Shown piece by piece: positions 17,982 through 26,458 of a DNA stretch of 64,000 nt. The position numbers were made by a program, and so were the translations under genes. Below the pieces are notes generated by a model. The model was not told the DNA's origin. It ran no database searches and worked only from the letters and a program-made list of their open reading frames with translations. Numbering within the stretch: position 1 is the first letter of the stretch; the number at the start of each line of letters is the position of its first letter. This stretch comes from Pandoraea anhela (GTDB lineage: Bacteria > Pseudomonadota > Gammaproteobacteria > Burkholderiales > Burkholderiaceae), in NCBI RefSeq assembly GCF_902459655.1, contig NZ_CABPSB010000020.1, positions 1 through 64,000 on the forward strand, in the 5' to 3' direction.

Positions 17982-18878
17982 TCACCAGAAGATCCACAAC
18001 AGGATGCCCCCGAACAACGCCCATTTCACCGCATAGTACACGTGACGGTTCCACGCCTTGAGGCGTTTGCCGACGATGCGGATCGAGTAAATATACTTGA
18101 AAGCCTTGTTTAGCCCGCCGGTGCGATCGCCCGCGTCGTTGGGTGAGGCGGCGGCCCCCACCAGATGGCGCCCGAACCAGTGGTTCATCGCCTGTGTCCA
18201 GCGGTACTTCATGGGGCGTTCGACGTCGCAAAACAAAATGATCCGGTTCCGGCCGCTCTGATTCTCGGCGTAATGGATGTAGGTCTCGTCGAAGACCACG
18301 CCTTCGCCGTCGCGCCAGCTATAGCGCTGACCATCGACATCGATATAGCAACGATCGTCGTTCGGTGTCACCAGCCCGAGGTGATAGCGCAGCGACCCCG
18401 CATACGGATCGCGGTGACGCACCAACCGACTGCCGTGCGGCAACTCGGCGAACATGGCGGCCTTGATCGTCGGGATCTTGCTCACGAGCTGGGTCGTGAC
18501 CGGACAGAGTTCGTTCGCGGACGGATGCGCATCGTCGTACCACTTCAGGTAGAAGCGCTTCCACCCGCTTTTGAAGAACGAATTGAAGCCGACGTCGTTG
18601 TAGGTGTCGGACGCCTTGATGCGGCTCGCCTCGAGCAGCGACACGGCTTCGGCGCGAATCGCCTCCCAGTTCTGGCGCAACGGTTCGAGTTCGGGGAAGT
18701 TGTCGGGCTTCAGATACGGCGTCGTGGGGACGCGAGAAAACGCGTACATGAACACGTTCAACGGCGACAAAAACGTCGAATGGTCGGAGAGCTGACGGAA
18801 GAATTTGTGGCGGACCTTACCGCGGAAATGCACGTACACAGCGCAAGCAGCAATGATCGCCAGAATGATCCATTTCAT
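17982..18878 (-). CDS. lpxO: LpxO-like aspartyl/asparaginyl beta-hydroxylase domain protein
   Basis: The 298-residue protein has an N-terminal membrane helix, a Fe(II)/2-oxoglutarate hydroxylase domain, and a C-terminal hydrophobic helix. Likely iron and cosubstrate ligands are seen in LVRHRDPYAGSLRYHLGLVTP and in YIHYAENQSGRNRIILFCDVERP. This architecture matches LpxO, which 2-hydroxylates the secondary acyl chain of lipid A at the inner membrane, but protein-hydroxylating relatives cannot be excluded. The ATG at 18878 with GGAAAG about 9 nt upstream is preferred. A TATAAT -10 without a -35 and a 10-bp-phased repeat array lie upstream, suggesting activator control. Confidence 0.85.
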   Translation of the reverse strand: MKWIILAIIAACAVYVHFRGKVRHKFFRQLSDHSTFLSPLNVFMYAFSRVPTTPYLKPDNFPELEPLRQNWEAIRAEAVSLLEASRIKASDTYNDVGFNSFFKSGWKRFYLKWYDDAHPSANELCPVTTQLVSKIPTIKAAMFAELPHGSRLVRHRDPYAGSLRYHLGLVTPNDDRCYIDVDGQRYSWRDGEGVVFDETYIHYAENQSGRNRIILFCDVERPMKYRWTQAMNHWFGRHLVGAAASPNDAGDRTGGLNKAFKYIYSIRIVGKRLKAWNRHVYYAVKWALFGGILLWIFW

Positions 18879-18908
18879 GGCGGACTTTCCAGTTCGGGAA
18901 ACGCCGTA

Positions 18909-18914
18909 ATTATA
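18909..18914 (-). promoter_or_regulatory. -10 element of the lpxO-like gene
   Basis: A perfect TATAAT on the minus strand, 31 nt before the start codon. No acceptable -35 is found at 16-18 bp, which fits an activator-dependent promoter. Confidence 0.45.
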
Positions 18915-19000
18915 GAAATTTTTGGAAAGTTTTACCGGGCAGGTCTCAAGCATGCCGCCATCGCCCGCTCCGCTGGGTGGTCGACCACCGATAGTGCCGA

Positions 19001-19060
19001 CTCACACCTTGCGAGACCTTACGACACCCTTCGAAACCTTTCAAGACCTTACGAGACTGA
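19001..19060. repeat. Five to six 10-bp-phased degenerate repeats
   Basis: Six consecutive decamers align: ctcacacctt, gcgagacctt, acgacaccct, tcgaaacctt, tcaagacctt and acgagactga. Five share an ACCTT-like end at exact 10-bp steps, so the elements lie on one face of the helix. The array is in the 199-bp gap between the TonB-like gene and the lpxO-like gene, about 90 bp upstream of the latter's -10. Confidence 0.8.
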
Positions 19061-19077
19061 TCGAGGTTCGACGACGC

Positions 19078-20037
19078 TCATGGCGTAGCGTCGCTCGCCG
19101 GCGCAGCGAGTGTTTGCGCCTGTACGCCCTGACGGGTGAAAGTCATGCGCGTGACGATTTCGAGAATGTCATATCGCTGCTTCATGTCGGACGAGAAGTC
19201 GCCGAAGGGCGCGCTCGCCTGCACGATGGCGACCGCCCGGCGGTCCAGATCGCGATTGCCGGAGCTGCGCGTCACCTCCACGCCCACGACGTTCCAGCCA
19301 TCTTTGTGATACCCCAAGCCACCGCGCTGGTTGACGTTGAGCGTAACGATGAGTTCGCCGTACAGACGATCGTTGCCGATCTGAGGAAAGTGTTCGGTGC
19401 CGTATCGCTCGATTCGGTGGCGCAACGCGTCGAAGTAACGCGCGTATGCCACTTCCCGCGTATTCGCCGTGACCTGCCCACGTTTGGGACGCGTCTGATA
19501 GGCACGCAACTGCTTGTCGATCTCGGCCTGCAAGCGCGCGATCTGCTGGTCGACGGTCTGGTCGTCGAGTCCCTGCGCGCGCTGAGGCGAGTCGGTCCGG
19601 TTGCGCTGCGCTTCCGGAGTGGCCGCGTACTGGCTGCGAAGCTGCGAAAGCAATTTCTCCTGCATTGCCTCCAGATCGCTCACGTTGCGTTGCATTTGTG
19701 CGACGGGCGCGCCATCGCGCTCGACCGCGCGCGACGGCAACGGCGACGTGGCCCGCTCACCGTCATGTTCGCCTCCGCCAACGAGATTGGCCTGCGCAAG
19801 CGCGGTCGCCTTGTCCGGGGCATTGGCCGACTTGGCGTTGACCAGCACGACTTCGAGCGGGGTGTCTGCACTGTGCAGGCGGAAACGCTCCGGCGCCACA
19901 AAATGCACAGCCAGCGCGAGCAGATGCACCAGCGCCGAGACGACGAGACCGGTGGCCAGCGGATGCTCGCGCATGAGCGACCAGCCACGGCGACGTGCCG
20001 CGACCAGATTGCCCGAAGGAAGTGCGGGTTTCAGCAC
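19078..20037 (-). CDS. TonB-like energy transducer protein
   Basis: The 319-residue protein has a short cytoplasmic N terminus, one membrane anchor (about 25-47), a variable periplasmic linker with a coiled-coil-like Gln/Leu-rich part (115-180), and a C-terminal TonB/TolA-type domain (about 200-300) with ARYFDALRHRIERYG and ELIVTLNVNQRGGLGY. It lacks the Pro-Glu/Pro-Lys repeats of classical TonB, and no exbB or exbD is nearby. The start is a GTG at 20037 that overlaps the stop of the RNase II-like gene; the ATG at 19974 is an alternative. What it energises is unknown. Confidence 0.8.
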   Translation of the reverse strand: MLKPALPSGNLVAARRRGWSLMREHPLATGLVVSALVHLLALAVHFVAPERFRLHSADTPLEVVLVNAKSANAPDKATALAQANLVGGGEHDGERATSPLPSRAVERDGAPVAQMQRNVSDLEAMQEKLLSQLRSQYAATPEAQRNRTDSPQRAQGLDDQTVDQQIARLQAEIDKQLRAYQTRPKRGQVTANTREVAYARYFDALRHRIERYGTEHFPQIGNDRLYGELIVTLNVNQRGGLGYHKDGWNVVGVEVTRSSGNRDLDRRAVAIVQASAPFGDFSSDMKQRYDILEIVTRMTFTRQGVQAQTLAAPASDATP

Positions 20038-22250
20038 GCCGGGCTGGCCGACGCGTCGTGCGTGCCCGCCGCCGTCAGGGCAGCCGCGAGCGGCGACGTG
20101 AGACTCGCGCCGTCGGTCGTCGCGGACGCCTGAGGCGCGTTGCCGCTCACGTCCGTGCCGATGTCGGCGTCGGTGTCGGAACGGCGCTGTGCGCTCGCCT
20201 CGCCTTCGGTGCCGTCAACGCCATGCGAGCCGTCGGCACGCTCGGCGCCACCGTTGCCCGCCTCTGCGCCTTCACCACCGTCACCACCCTCACCACCATC
20301 ACCACCCTCACCGGCCCCGCCTTCGCCCTCGTCATCCTCATCCGCCAATGACGACTGGCCAGCGCCGAGCACCTGGGCGACACGCACCGAAATACTGAGT
20401 GTGACGACGTCGAACGACAGCACGTCGAGCATGATCTGCGTGCCCCGTGCGTGCGGGCCGAGTCCCGGGACGATAAGCGTGAGCGGAATATCGTTCAGGC
20501 GAACCGTATCGCCCTTGAGCACGCTCGCCTGCACCTGCGACGTGTTCTCCTGAATCAGCCAGCGCAGGCACCAGTAGCGCTCCATGCGGCTCTGATGCTC
20601 GCCGTATGCCGCATAAGCCGCTTCGAAGCTCGACACGGTGGCATACAGGTCGGCGTCCTTCGGCTTGAAGGGGGCGGCCAGCTTCGCCGTCACGCCATGG
20701 CGCACGCACGCGATCAGTTGCCACTGATTGACCAGATCGACGTAACGACGCAGCGGCGACGTACTCCACGCATACTGCTCGACGCCAAGCCCTTCGTGCG
20801 GAGCGGGCGACGTCTGCATGCGCGTGCGATTCACGCCATACGCGCGCTGTGCCCGGTAGATACCCGGCACGCCGCATTCGGCCAGCAGGCGTCCCCAGCG
20901 GCTGTTCGCCAGAATCGCCATTTCGGCGACGATCAGATCGAGCGGTGCGCCACGCAGGCGTTGCTTGATCGTGATGTGCTCGCCGTCGACATAAAAATTG
21001 AAGTCCGTCTTGTTCTGCACTTCCGGGCGCAGGCCGTAGCCCACGCGCGCCGCCTGACGCTTGTCGTACAGCGACTGCGCGAACGGCCACAGCAGGCGCA
21101 GCGCTTCCTTGTGCGGATACTCGCCGCTGCCGTCGGCCAGCGCTTCGGCGGTGATGATCGAATCGAGTTCGTTGTGACGCAGGTTCGCCGAGATCGGCAC
21201 CCGTTCGGCACGCGTCTCGGTCGTCACGATTTCGTACGTATCGGCCTTGACCACAACGTACAGCGACAGGGCCGGACGCGCCCCGCCTTCCGCGAGCGTA
21301 TAAGCCTCGACCACCGAATCGGGCAGCATCGTGATCTTTTCGCCAGGCGAGTAGACCGTCGACAGTCGCACGCGCGCGATCTCGTCGATGGGGTCGCCGC
21401 GCGTAATGCCCAGCGCCGGCGCCGCAATGTGGATCCCCACACGCAGCAGACCGTCAGGCAGCATTTGCACCGACAGCGCATCGTCGATTTCCGTCGTCGT
21501 CGAGTCGTCGATGGAGAACGCCTGAACGTCGGCGATCGGCAGGTCGTCGCCCGGCAACGGCGTGGGCCCGAGGTCGGGGAAACCGGTGCCACGCGGGAAG
21601 TGTTCGTACAGGAAGGCCGCCTCATGATAAGCGCGCGGCGACGCAATACCGCCGCAAGCGAGCATCACCTCGGCGTGGGTCTTGCCCAGTGCAATGGCGG
21701 CGGCGTCGAGCGCCTTCCATTCGATGGCGTTCTTGTCGGGACGGAACAGCAACTGCAATTCCTTGCCCTTGAACGCGTCGGGCAGCGACCCCGCGATCAT
21801 CTGATCGGCGTAAGACGCCTGCAACTCCGCCTGCTGCTGCTTTCGCGCCAGTCCGGCGAGCGCGGCTTCCAGTTGCTCCTGCGCGGCGCGCTGGTACTGA
21901 CCGCGGCCCTTGCGGCGGAAGTAGATCGGCGAGGCCTGCAACGCCAGCGCCAGACCGGCCTGCTGCGCCACGCTCGCCCCCTCACCGAAATACTCGGCGG
22001 CAAGCACGGGAAACGGAAACTCGTCGGCCGGCGCGCATTCCCACAGGAAACTCATGTCGATGTCCTGGGCTGCGGCCTGCGCCTGCGCGATCAGCTCGGC
22101 GGGCGTGGGCGACTCGAAACGCAACAGGACATCGCGTCCCTTGATTTTGCTGCGACGCCCGCCAGGCAGTTCCACCTGATATGACTCGCCCTGCTGCGAC
22201 AACACCGTGCCAGCTTTGAAGCCGCCGGATTCCTCAAAAAAAATGTTCAT
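20031..22250 (-). CDS. rnb: RNase II-family exoribonuclease (RNB domain)
   Basis: This is a predicted 3'-to-5' exoribonuclease. The 739-residue protein has an N-terminal domain beginning MNIFFEESGGFKAG, an RNB catalytic domain (about 230-560) with the metal-binding SIDDSTTTEIDDALSV and the RNA-clamping TSPLRRYVDLVNQWQ, and an S1-like region near 580-640. The last 90 residues are an acidic, glycine-rich low-complexity tail built partly from 9-bp DNA repeats (GGD/GGE units) and do not belong to the family. It overlaps the downstream TonB-like gene by 7 nt. The symbol is assigned by family only; it may differ in role from E. coli RNase II. Confidence 0.88.
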   Translation of the reverse strand: MNIFFEESGGFKAGTVLSQQGESYQVELPGGRRSKIKGRDVLLRFESPTPAELIAQAQAAAQDIDMSFLWECAPADEFPFPVLAAEYFGEGASVAQQAGLALALQASPIYFRRKGRGQYQRAAQEQLEAALAGLARKQQQAELQASYADQMIAGSLPDAFKGKELQLLFRPDKNAIEWKALDAAAIALGKTHAEVMLACGGIASPRAYHEAAFLYEHFPRGTGFPDLGPTPLPGDDLPIADVQAFSIDDSTTTEIDDALSVQMLPDGLLRVGIHIAAPALGITRGDPIDEIARVRLSTVYSPGEKITMLPDSVVEAYTLAEGGARPALSLYVVVKADTYEIVTTETRAERVPISANLRHNELDSIITAEALADGSGEYPHKEALRLLWPFAQSLYDKRQAARVGYGLRPEVQNKTDFNFYVDGEHITIKQRLRGAPLDLIVAEMAILANSRWGRLLAECGVPGIYRAQRAYGVNRTRMQTSPAPHEGLGVEQYAWSTSPLRRYVDLVNQWQLIACVRHGVTAKLAAPFKPKDADLYATVSSFEAAYAAYGEHQSRMERYWCLRWLIQENTSQVQASVLKGDTVRLNDIPLTLIVPGLGPHARGTQIMLDVLSFDVVTLSISVRVAQVLGAGQSSLADEDDEGEGGAGEGGDGGEGGDGGEGAEAGNGGAERADGSHGVDGTEGEASAQRRSDTDADIGTDVSGNAPQASATTDGASLTSPLAAALTAAGTHDASASPAC
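20272..20316. repeat. 9-bp tandem repeats in the tail of the RNase II-like gene
   Basis: Four units of tcaccacc(g/c/a/c) run head to tail at 20272-20307, with a degenerate fifth to 20316. They encode alternating Gly-Gly-Asp and Gly-Gly-Glu on the minus strand. Copy number may vary between strains by slippage without breaking the frame. Confidence 0.85.
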
Positions 22251-22278
22251 GAAACAGCCATCGATCGCAATAGGCGAT

Positions 22279-22288
22279 ATTGTAGCCC
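22279..22288 (-). promoter_or_regulatory. GGGCTACAAT-type -10 element upstream of the RNase II-like gene
   Basis: Minus-strand GGGCTACAAT, 29 nt before the start codon. A TAAACC lies 17 bp further upstream, similar to the TAAATC at the same place before maeB. Neither is a good -35. Confidence 0.45.
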
Positions 22289-22327
22289 GCCAATGTACGG
22301 CGGTTTAGGGCAGAACGGGCAAACGCG

Positions 22328-22939
22328 TTATTCGCCCGCGAACGGGCTTGCTGCGTCTGGCGCAGAGGGCATGTCGACGCCGGCAAAGCGCAACACGTCG
22401 TCCATATAGTTGGGGAAATCGGAAATCCCGTGGTCGCTCCCCTCAATCAACGTGAGGTTTGCCCCCGGGTACTTCGCCAGCATGTCGCGGTAGTCCAGCG
22501 TCTGATCACCGGTCGCCGCGACAAGGTAGTAGCGCTCGGGACGCGTTATCTGCGCCACATCGATCATGTGCAGTTCGTCCAGGTGGCGAGGCTCGACGAC
22601 GATGGAGCCGCCGCCGTGCCACATCGGCTGCTCGCCGAGCCATTTGCCGAGATCGTCGTACGGACGCGTCGCCGGATTGAGCAGCACGGCTCGGCACCCC
22701 AGCTTCTGCGCAAGGTACGTGGCGTAGTAACCGCCCAGCGAGCTGCCCACGATCGTCAACGCGTCGGGCGTCACCCCGGTGAGCAGACGCTGAGCGTCGA
22801 CGACGGCCGCCAGCGGCGATGGCGGCAGTTGCGGGCACGCCCAGTCATGGCCGAGTCCGAGCCGGTGCATTCGGGCTGCCAGTAATTGCGCCTTGAAGGA
22901 ACGCGGCGAGGAACGGAAGCCGTGCAAATAAAGAATCAT
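22328..22939 (-). CDS. YqiA-like alpha/beta-hydrolase esterase
   Basis: The 203-residue protein belongs to the YqiA/YcfP-like group of small alpha/beta hydrolases. It starts MILYLHGFRSSPRSFKAQ, carries the nucleophile elbow GSSLGGYYATYLA, and has the catalytic histidine in EGSDHGISDF. A long N-terminal frame extension overlaps mpl out of frame and is not real; the ATG at 22939 has GGGAG 5 nt upstream. It follows mpl by 62 bp on the same strand. The substrate is not known. Confidence 0.9.
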   Translation of the reverse strand: MILYLHGFRSSPRSFKAQLLAARMHRLGLGHDWACPQLPPSPLAAVVDAQRLLTGVTPDALTIVGSSLGGYYATYLAQKLGCRAVLLNPATRPYDDLGKWLGEQPMWHGGGSIVVEPRHLDELHMIDVAQITRPERYYLVAATGDQTLDYRDMLAKYPGANLTLIEGSDHGISDFPNYMDDVLRFAGVDMPSAPDAASPFAGE

Positions 22940-23001
22940 GGAAGCTCCCGATAGAATCGATTCAATGTTGGCGATGCGTCGGGACAGGCGCTGCGCACCC
23001 G

Positions 23002-24384
23002 TCAGCCCCGCGCCGCCAGCGCATCCAGCAACTTCTGATGAATGCCGCCGAAGCCGCCGTTGCTCATCACCACGATCTGGTCGCCCGGCTGAGCGGCGGC
23101 GGTGACGGCGCGCACCAGACCGTCGATATCGCTGAATGCCTGCGCCCGCGCGCCCAGCGCAGCGAGCGCTTCCGCAAGATTCCACCCGAGGGCGTCCTTG
23201 CCGGACGGCGCACCGTAGCCGAACACCAGATCGGCGTCGGCCAGGCTCGCAGGCAACTGCGCCTTCATCACGCCCAGCTTCATCGTGTTCGAACGCGGCT
23301 CCAGCACGGCAAGAATGCGAGCGTTGCCAGCGCGGCGGCGCAGGCCGGCGAGCGTCGTCTGAATGGCAGTCGGGTGATGCGCGAAGTCGTCGTAGACGGT
23401 CACGCCCGCGGCTTCCCCTCGCACTTCCATGCGGCGTTTGACGTTCTGGAATTTACCCAGGGCCGCGGCCCCCTGTTCCGTCGGCACGCCCACATGGCGC
23501 GCGGCGGCCAGCGCAGCCAACGCGTTCATCCGGTTGTGCTCGCCCTGGAGCGACCACTTCACTTCGCCGGCCGCCTTCGCCGCCTGATGCACCCAGAACG
23601 CTTCCTGTCCCGGCGCGAGCGTTTCATTCGCTTGCGATACGTGCCAGCCATACGCCACGCCGAAACGCTCGACTTCGCTCCAGCAGCCACGCGCCAGCAC
23701 ACGGTCGAGCGCCGGCTCCCGGCCGTTCACGATGAGGCGGCCCTGCCCCGGCACCGTGCGCACGAGATGATGGAATTGCGTCTCGATCGCCGTCAGATCC
23801 GGGAAGATGTCGGCGTGATCGAACTCCAGATTATTCAGAATGGCCGTGCGCGGATGGTAATGAACGAACTTGGAGCGCTTGTCGAAAAAGGCGGTGTCGT
23901 ACTCATCGGCCTCGATGACGAAGAAATCGCTGTCGGTCAGCCGCGCCGAGATGCCGAAGTTCATGGGCACGCCGCCGACGAGGAAACCGGGGTTGTACCC
24001 GGCGTCTTCGAGAATCCACGCGAGCATCGACGTCGTGGTGGTTTTGCCATGCGTGCCGGCCACCGCCAACACCCATTTTTTGGACAGCACGTGCTCGCCA
24101 AGCCATTGAGGCCCCGAGGTATACGGCAGATTCCGATTCAGGATTTCTTCCATCAGCGGGTTGCCGCGCGACACGACGTTACCGATCACGAACAGATCGG
24201 GTTCCAGCGAAACCTGATCGGCGTCGAAACCCTCGATCAGGCGAATGCCCTGCGCCTCGAGCTGCGTGCTCATCGGCGGATAGACGTTGGCGTCGCAACC
24301 CGTAACGGTGTGACCGGCCTGACGTGCGAGAACTGCCAGACCGCCCATGAACGTGCCGCAGATGCCAAGAATATGAATATGCAT
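23002..24384 (-). CDS. mpl: UDP-N-acetylmuramate:L-alanyl-gamma-D-glutamyl-meso-diaminopimelate ligase
   Basis: Mpl joins recycled tripeptide to UDP-MurNAc, returning peptidoglycan fragments to synthesis. The 460-residue protein has the three Mur-ligase domains: N-terminal ILGICGTFMGGLAVLARQ, the central ATP-binding GTHGKTTTTSMLAWIL with IEADEYDTAFFDKRSKF, and C-terminal VYDDFAHHPTAIQTTL. MurC differs in these motifs, and the YDTAFFDKRSKF segment is specific to Mpl. It fits functionally with ampD at 40.6-41.3 kb, which supplies the free peptide. Confidence 0.96.
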   Translation of the reverse strand: MHIHILGICGTFMGGLAVLARQAGHTVTGCDANVYPPMSTQLEAQGIRLIEGFDADQVSLEPDLFVIGNVVSRGNPLMEEILNRNLPYTSGPQWLGEHVLSKKWVLAVAGTHGKTTTTSMLAWILEDAGYNPGFLVGGVPMNFGISARLTDSDFFVIEADEYDTAFFDKRSKFVHYHPRTAILNNLEFDHADIFPDLTAIETQFHHLVRTVPGQGRLIVNGREPALDRVLARGCWSEVERFGVAYGWHVSQANETLAPGQEAFWVHQAAKAAGEVKWSLQGEHNRMNALAALAAARHVGVPTEQGAAALGKFQNVKRRMEVRGEAAGVTVYDDFAHHPTAIQTTLAGLRRRAGNARILAVLEPRSNTMKLGVMKAQLPASLADADLVFGYGAPSGKDALGWNLAEALAALGARAQAFSDIDGLVRAVTAAAQPGDQIVVMSNGGFGGIHQKLLDALAARG

Positions 24385-24512
24385 GGATGGGGAGCGTGGT
24401 GAGGAGGGGCCAAACCCGTGCGGGAAATGGAGTGCCTAGGGACTGCAAAAAGCCAAGGCCTCCATTGTACCTGCGGCGCGAACGGCAATGCCTTTCGGGT
24501 ATCATCGTCCGC

Positions 24513-25160
24513 ATGAAACGCAAATCCTGGACCGACGCCCAACGCCTGCGCGAAGCAATCGCTCTCGCGGCCGCCCGCCTCATCGCCGAGGAGGGCGCCG
24601 ACTATGCGAGCGCGAAACGCAAGGCGGCCAGACAAGTCACGGGGGAGACGCGAATTGCCAGCGAATTGCTGCCGGATAACGACCAGATCGAGGCCGAAGT
24701 CCGGGAATACGTGCAAACGTTCCTATCTGACACACAGCCTGCGGAACTGGCGCATCTGCGGCAGGTAGCCCTCGCGGTCATGACCGAACTCGCCCGCTAC
24801 CGGCCTTACCTCACGGGCGCCGTCTATCACGGTACTGCTACGGCTCTATCCGACATCTATTTGCAGGCATTTTGCGATAACCCCAAGGATGTCGCCATCG
24901 ATCTGCTCAATAGAGGCATCGACTACGAAGTCTCGGAGAGCCGCCATTTCAATGGCCGGGGCATGGTCGAGACGCTCAGTTTCCTCTGGCGCGAGCGCCG
25001 TCAGCAGGGGGAACCGGCCGGCGTGCATCTGTCGCTGTATTCCATGGACGATATGCGGGGTGCGCTCAAGGCGACCGACGGTCATGGCCGCCCGGTGCGG
25101 ACCGATGCCGAGGGTCTGCGCGTGCTGATCGGCGAAGCCGAAGCGGCCCACAGCGGCTGA
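24513..25160 (+). CDS. Conserved hypothetical protein, possible nucleotidyltransferase-like fold
   Basis: I do not recognise a named family for this 215-residue soluble protein. The N-terminal 70 residues are helical and charged (MKRKSWTDAQRLREAIALAAARLI, SAKRKAARQVTG). The centre reads YLTGAVYHGTATALSDIYLQAF, which resembles the Gly...Gly...Ser-Asp-Ile segment of MNT-type nucleotidyltransferases but lacks the second aspartate, so a catalytic role is doubtful. No signal peptide or membrane segment is seen. The ATG at 24513 is chosen because the upstream part of the frame overlaps mpl's start region. It is divergent from mpl and upstream of a thioredoxin gene. Confidence 0.75.
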   Translation: MKRKSWTDAQRLREAIALAAARLIAEEGADYASAKRKAARQVTGETRIASELLPDNDQIEAEVREYVQTFLSDTQPAELAHLRQVALAVMTELARYRPYLTGAVYHGTATALSDIYLQAFCDNPKDVAIDLLNRGIDYEVSESRHFNGRGMVETLSFLWRERRQQGEPAGVHLSLYSMDDMRGALKATDGHGRPVRTDAEGLRVLIGEAEAAHSG

Positions 25161-25282
25161 CCCTGGGGGCAGATCACAGCATGATCACAACCGGATCGCA
25201 GCAAAATCGCCACTAATTCTTCGCAATTACCGCTCGTCTTTTCGTTTACCGTCTACCTCGGAACTTCCGTCCCTCGTCCATC

Positions 25283-25807
25283 ATGGCAAAACGCATTGTT
25301 ATTCTGGTGATTCTGGCGCTTGCGGGATTAGCGGCCGGCTTCTGGCTCGGCCACCGGAACCCGCCTGCGCCGGACGCGTCCGACGCCGCCGTGGCCCAAT
25401 TGCTCGCCACGCGCCTGCCCGACCTGAAGGGCAACGACCAGGCGATCTCGCAATGGAAAGGCAAGACGCTGGTCGTCAACTTCTGGGCGCCGTGGTGCGG
25501 ACCGTGCGTCGAGGAAATGCCGGATTTGCACGCGCTTTCCACTGAATTTGGCGGGAAAAACGTTCAATTCGTCGGCATCGGCATCGATACCGCTCAGAAC
25601 ATGATCGCATTCGAGCAAAAGGTGAAAGTCGATTACCCATTGCTCGTGGCAGGTTATGCAGGCACCGAGCTGGCCCGGGCATTGGGCAACAAGGCCGGCG
25701 CCCTGCCATTCACCGTCGTCATCGACGCGCAAGGCCGCATGCACTATGAAAAACTGGGCCGAATTACTTCGGACGAGGTACGCACCGCCCTTGAGCCGTT
25801 GATCTGA
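25283..25807 (+). CDS. TlpA-family membrane-anchored thiol:disulfide oxidoreductase
   Basis: The 174-residue protein has an N-terminal membrane anchor or uncleaved signal (about 4-23) and a periplasmic thioredoxin fold. The active site is WAPWCGPC with Cys72 and Cys75, preceded by KTLVVNFWA and followed by the cis-proline region ALPFTVVID. Proteins of this kind reduce periplasmic thiols, for example in cytochrome c maturation, but no ccm gene is adjacent. The ATG at 25283 is the only sensible start. It lies 133 bp ahead of aroQ on the same strand. Confidence 0.9.
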   Translation: MAKRIVILVILALAGLAAGFWLGHRNPPAPDASDAAVAQLLATRLPDLKGNDQAISQWKGKTLVVNFWAPWCGPCVEEMPDLHALSTEFGGKNVQFVGIGIDTAQNMIAFEQKVKVDYPLLVAGYAGTELARALGNKAGALPFTVVIDAQGRMHYEKLGRITSDEVRTALEPLI

Positions 25808-25939
25808 CCCCACGCGGGAAACAGGGCTTCCCGCGAAGCCCCGCCGGACGTGACCGGTCGGGCCACATTTTCGCCCCACTGGACAAAATCTACCAACTGG
25901 CGTTTAATTGCGCCCAATTTCGTGAAATTTGATTCGCCA

Positions 25940-26386
25940 ATGCCTCACCGCATTCTCGTGCTCCACGGCCCCAACCTGAACCTGCTCGGTACTCGCGAGC
26001 CGGAGGTGTACGGTCGCACGACGTTGGCCGATATCGACGCCGCCCTGTTGGCGCAAGCGCAGACGGCGGGTGCCGAGGTGACGACCTTTCAAAGCAATCA
26101 CGAAGGTGCGCTGGTTGACCGGATTCAGGCGGCGCGCGATGAGTCGATCGACTTCATCGTCATCAACCCTGCGGCTTACACCCACACCAGCGTGGCCCTT
26201 CGCGACGCGTTGGGCGGGGTAGGCATCCCGTTCGTCGAGGTTCACCTCTCGAACGTCCATGCGCGCGAGGCCTTCCGGCATCACTCGTACTTTTCCGATA
26301 TCGCGCAAGGTGTGATCTGCGGCCTGGGCTGGCGTGGGTATACCTATGCGCTCGATTTTGCCCTGCGGCGACTCGCCGGCGGGTAG
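25940..26386 (+). CDS. aroQ: 3-dehydroquinate dehydratase, type II
   Basis: AroQ dehydrates 3-dehydroquinate to 3-dehydroshikimate in the shikimate pathway. The 148-residue protein carries the type II signatures [20 protein letters not shown], with the catalytic tyrosine, [12 protein letters not shown], and [22 protein letters not shown], with the catalytic histidine region. The ATG at 25940 gives the standard N terminus. The order aroQ-accB-accC is widely conserved in proteobacteria, and the genes here are spaced 72 and 96 bp apart. Confidence 0.97.
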   Translation: MPHRILVLHGPNLNLLGTREPEVYGRTTLADIDAALLAQAQTAGAEVTTFQSNHEGALVDRIQAARDESIDFIVINPAAYTHTSVALRDALGGVGIPFVEVHLSNVHAREAFRHHSYFSDIAQGVICGLGWRGYTYALDFALRRLAGG

Positions 26387-26458
26387 TCCTCTTCCACACC
26401 CCATTTCCTCTCGCGGGACCTTGCGCCCGCGTCGATACAGAATCAAGGAGCTTCCTTC

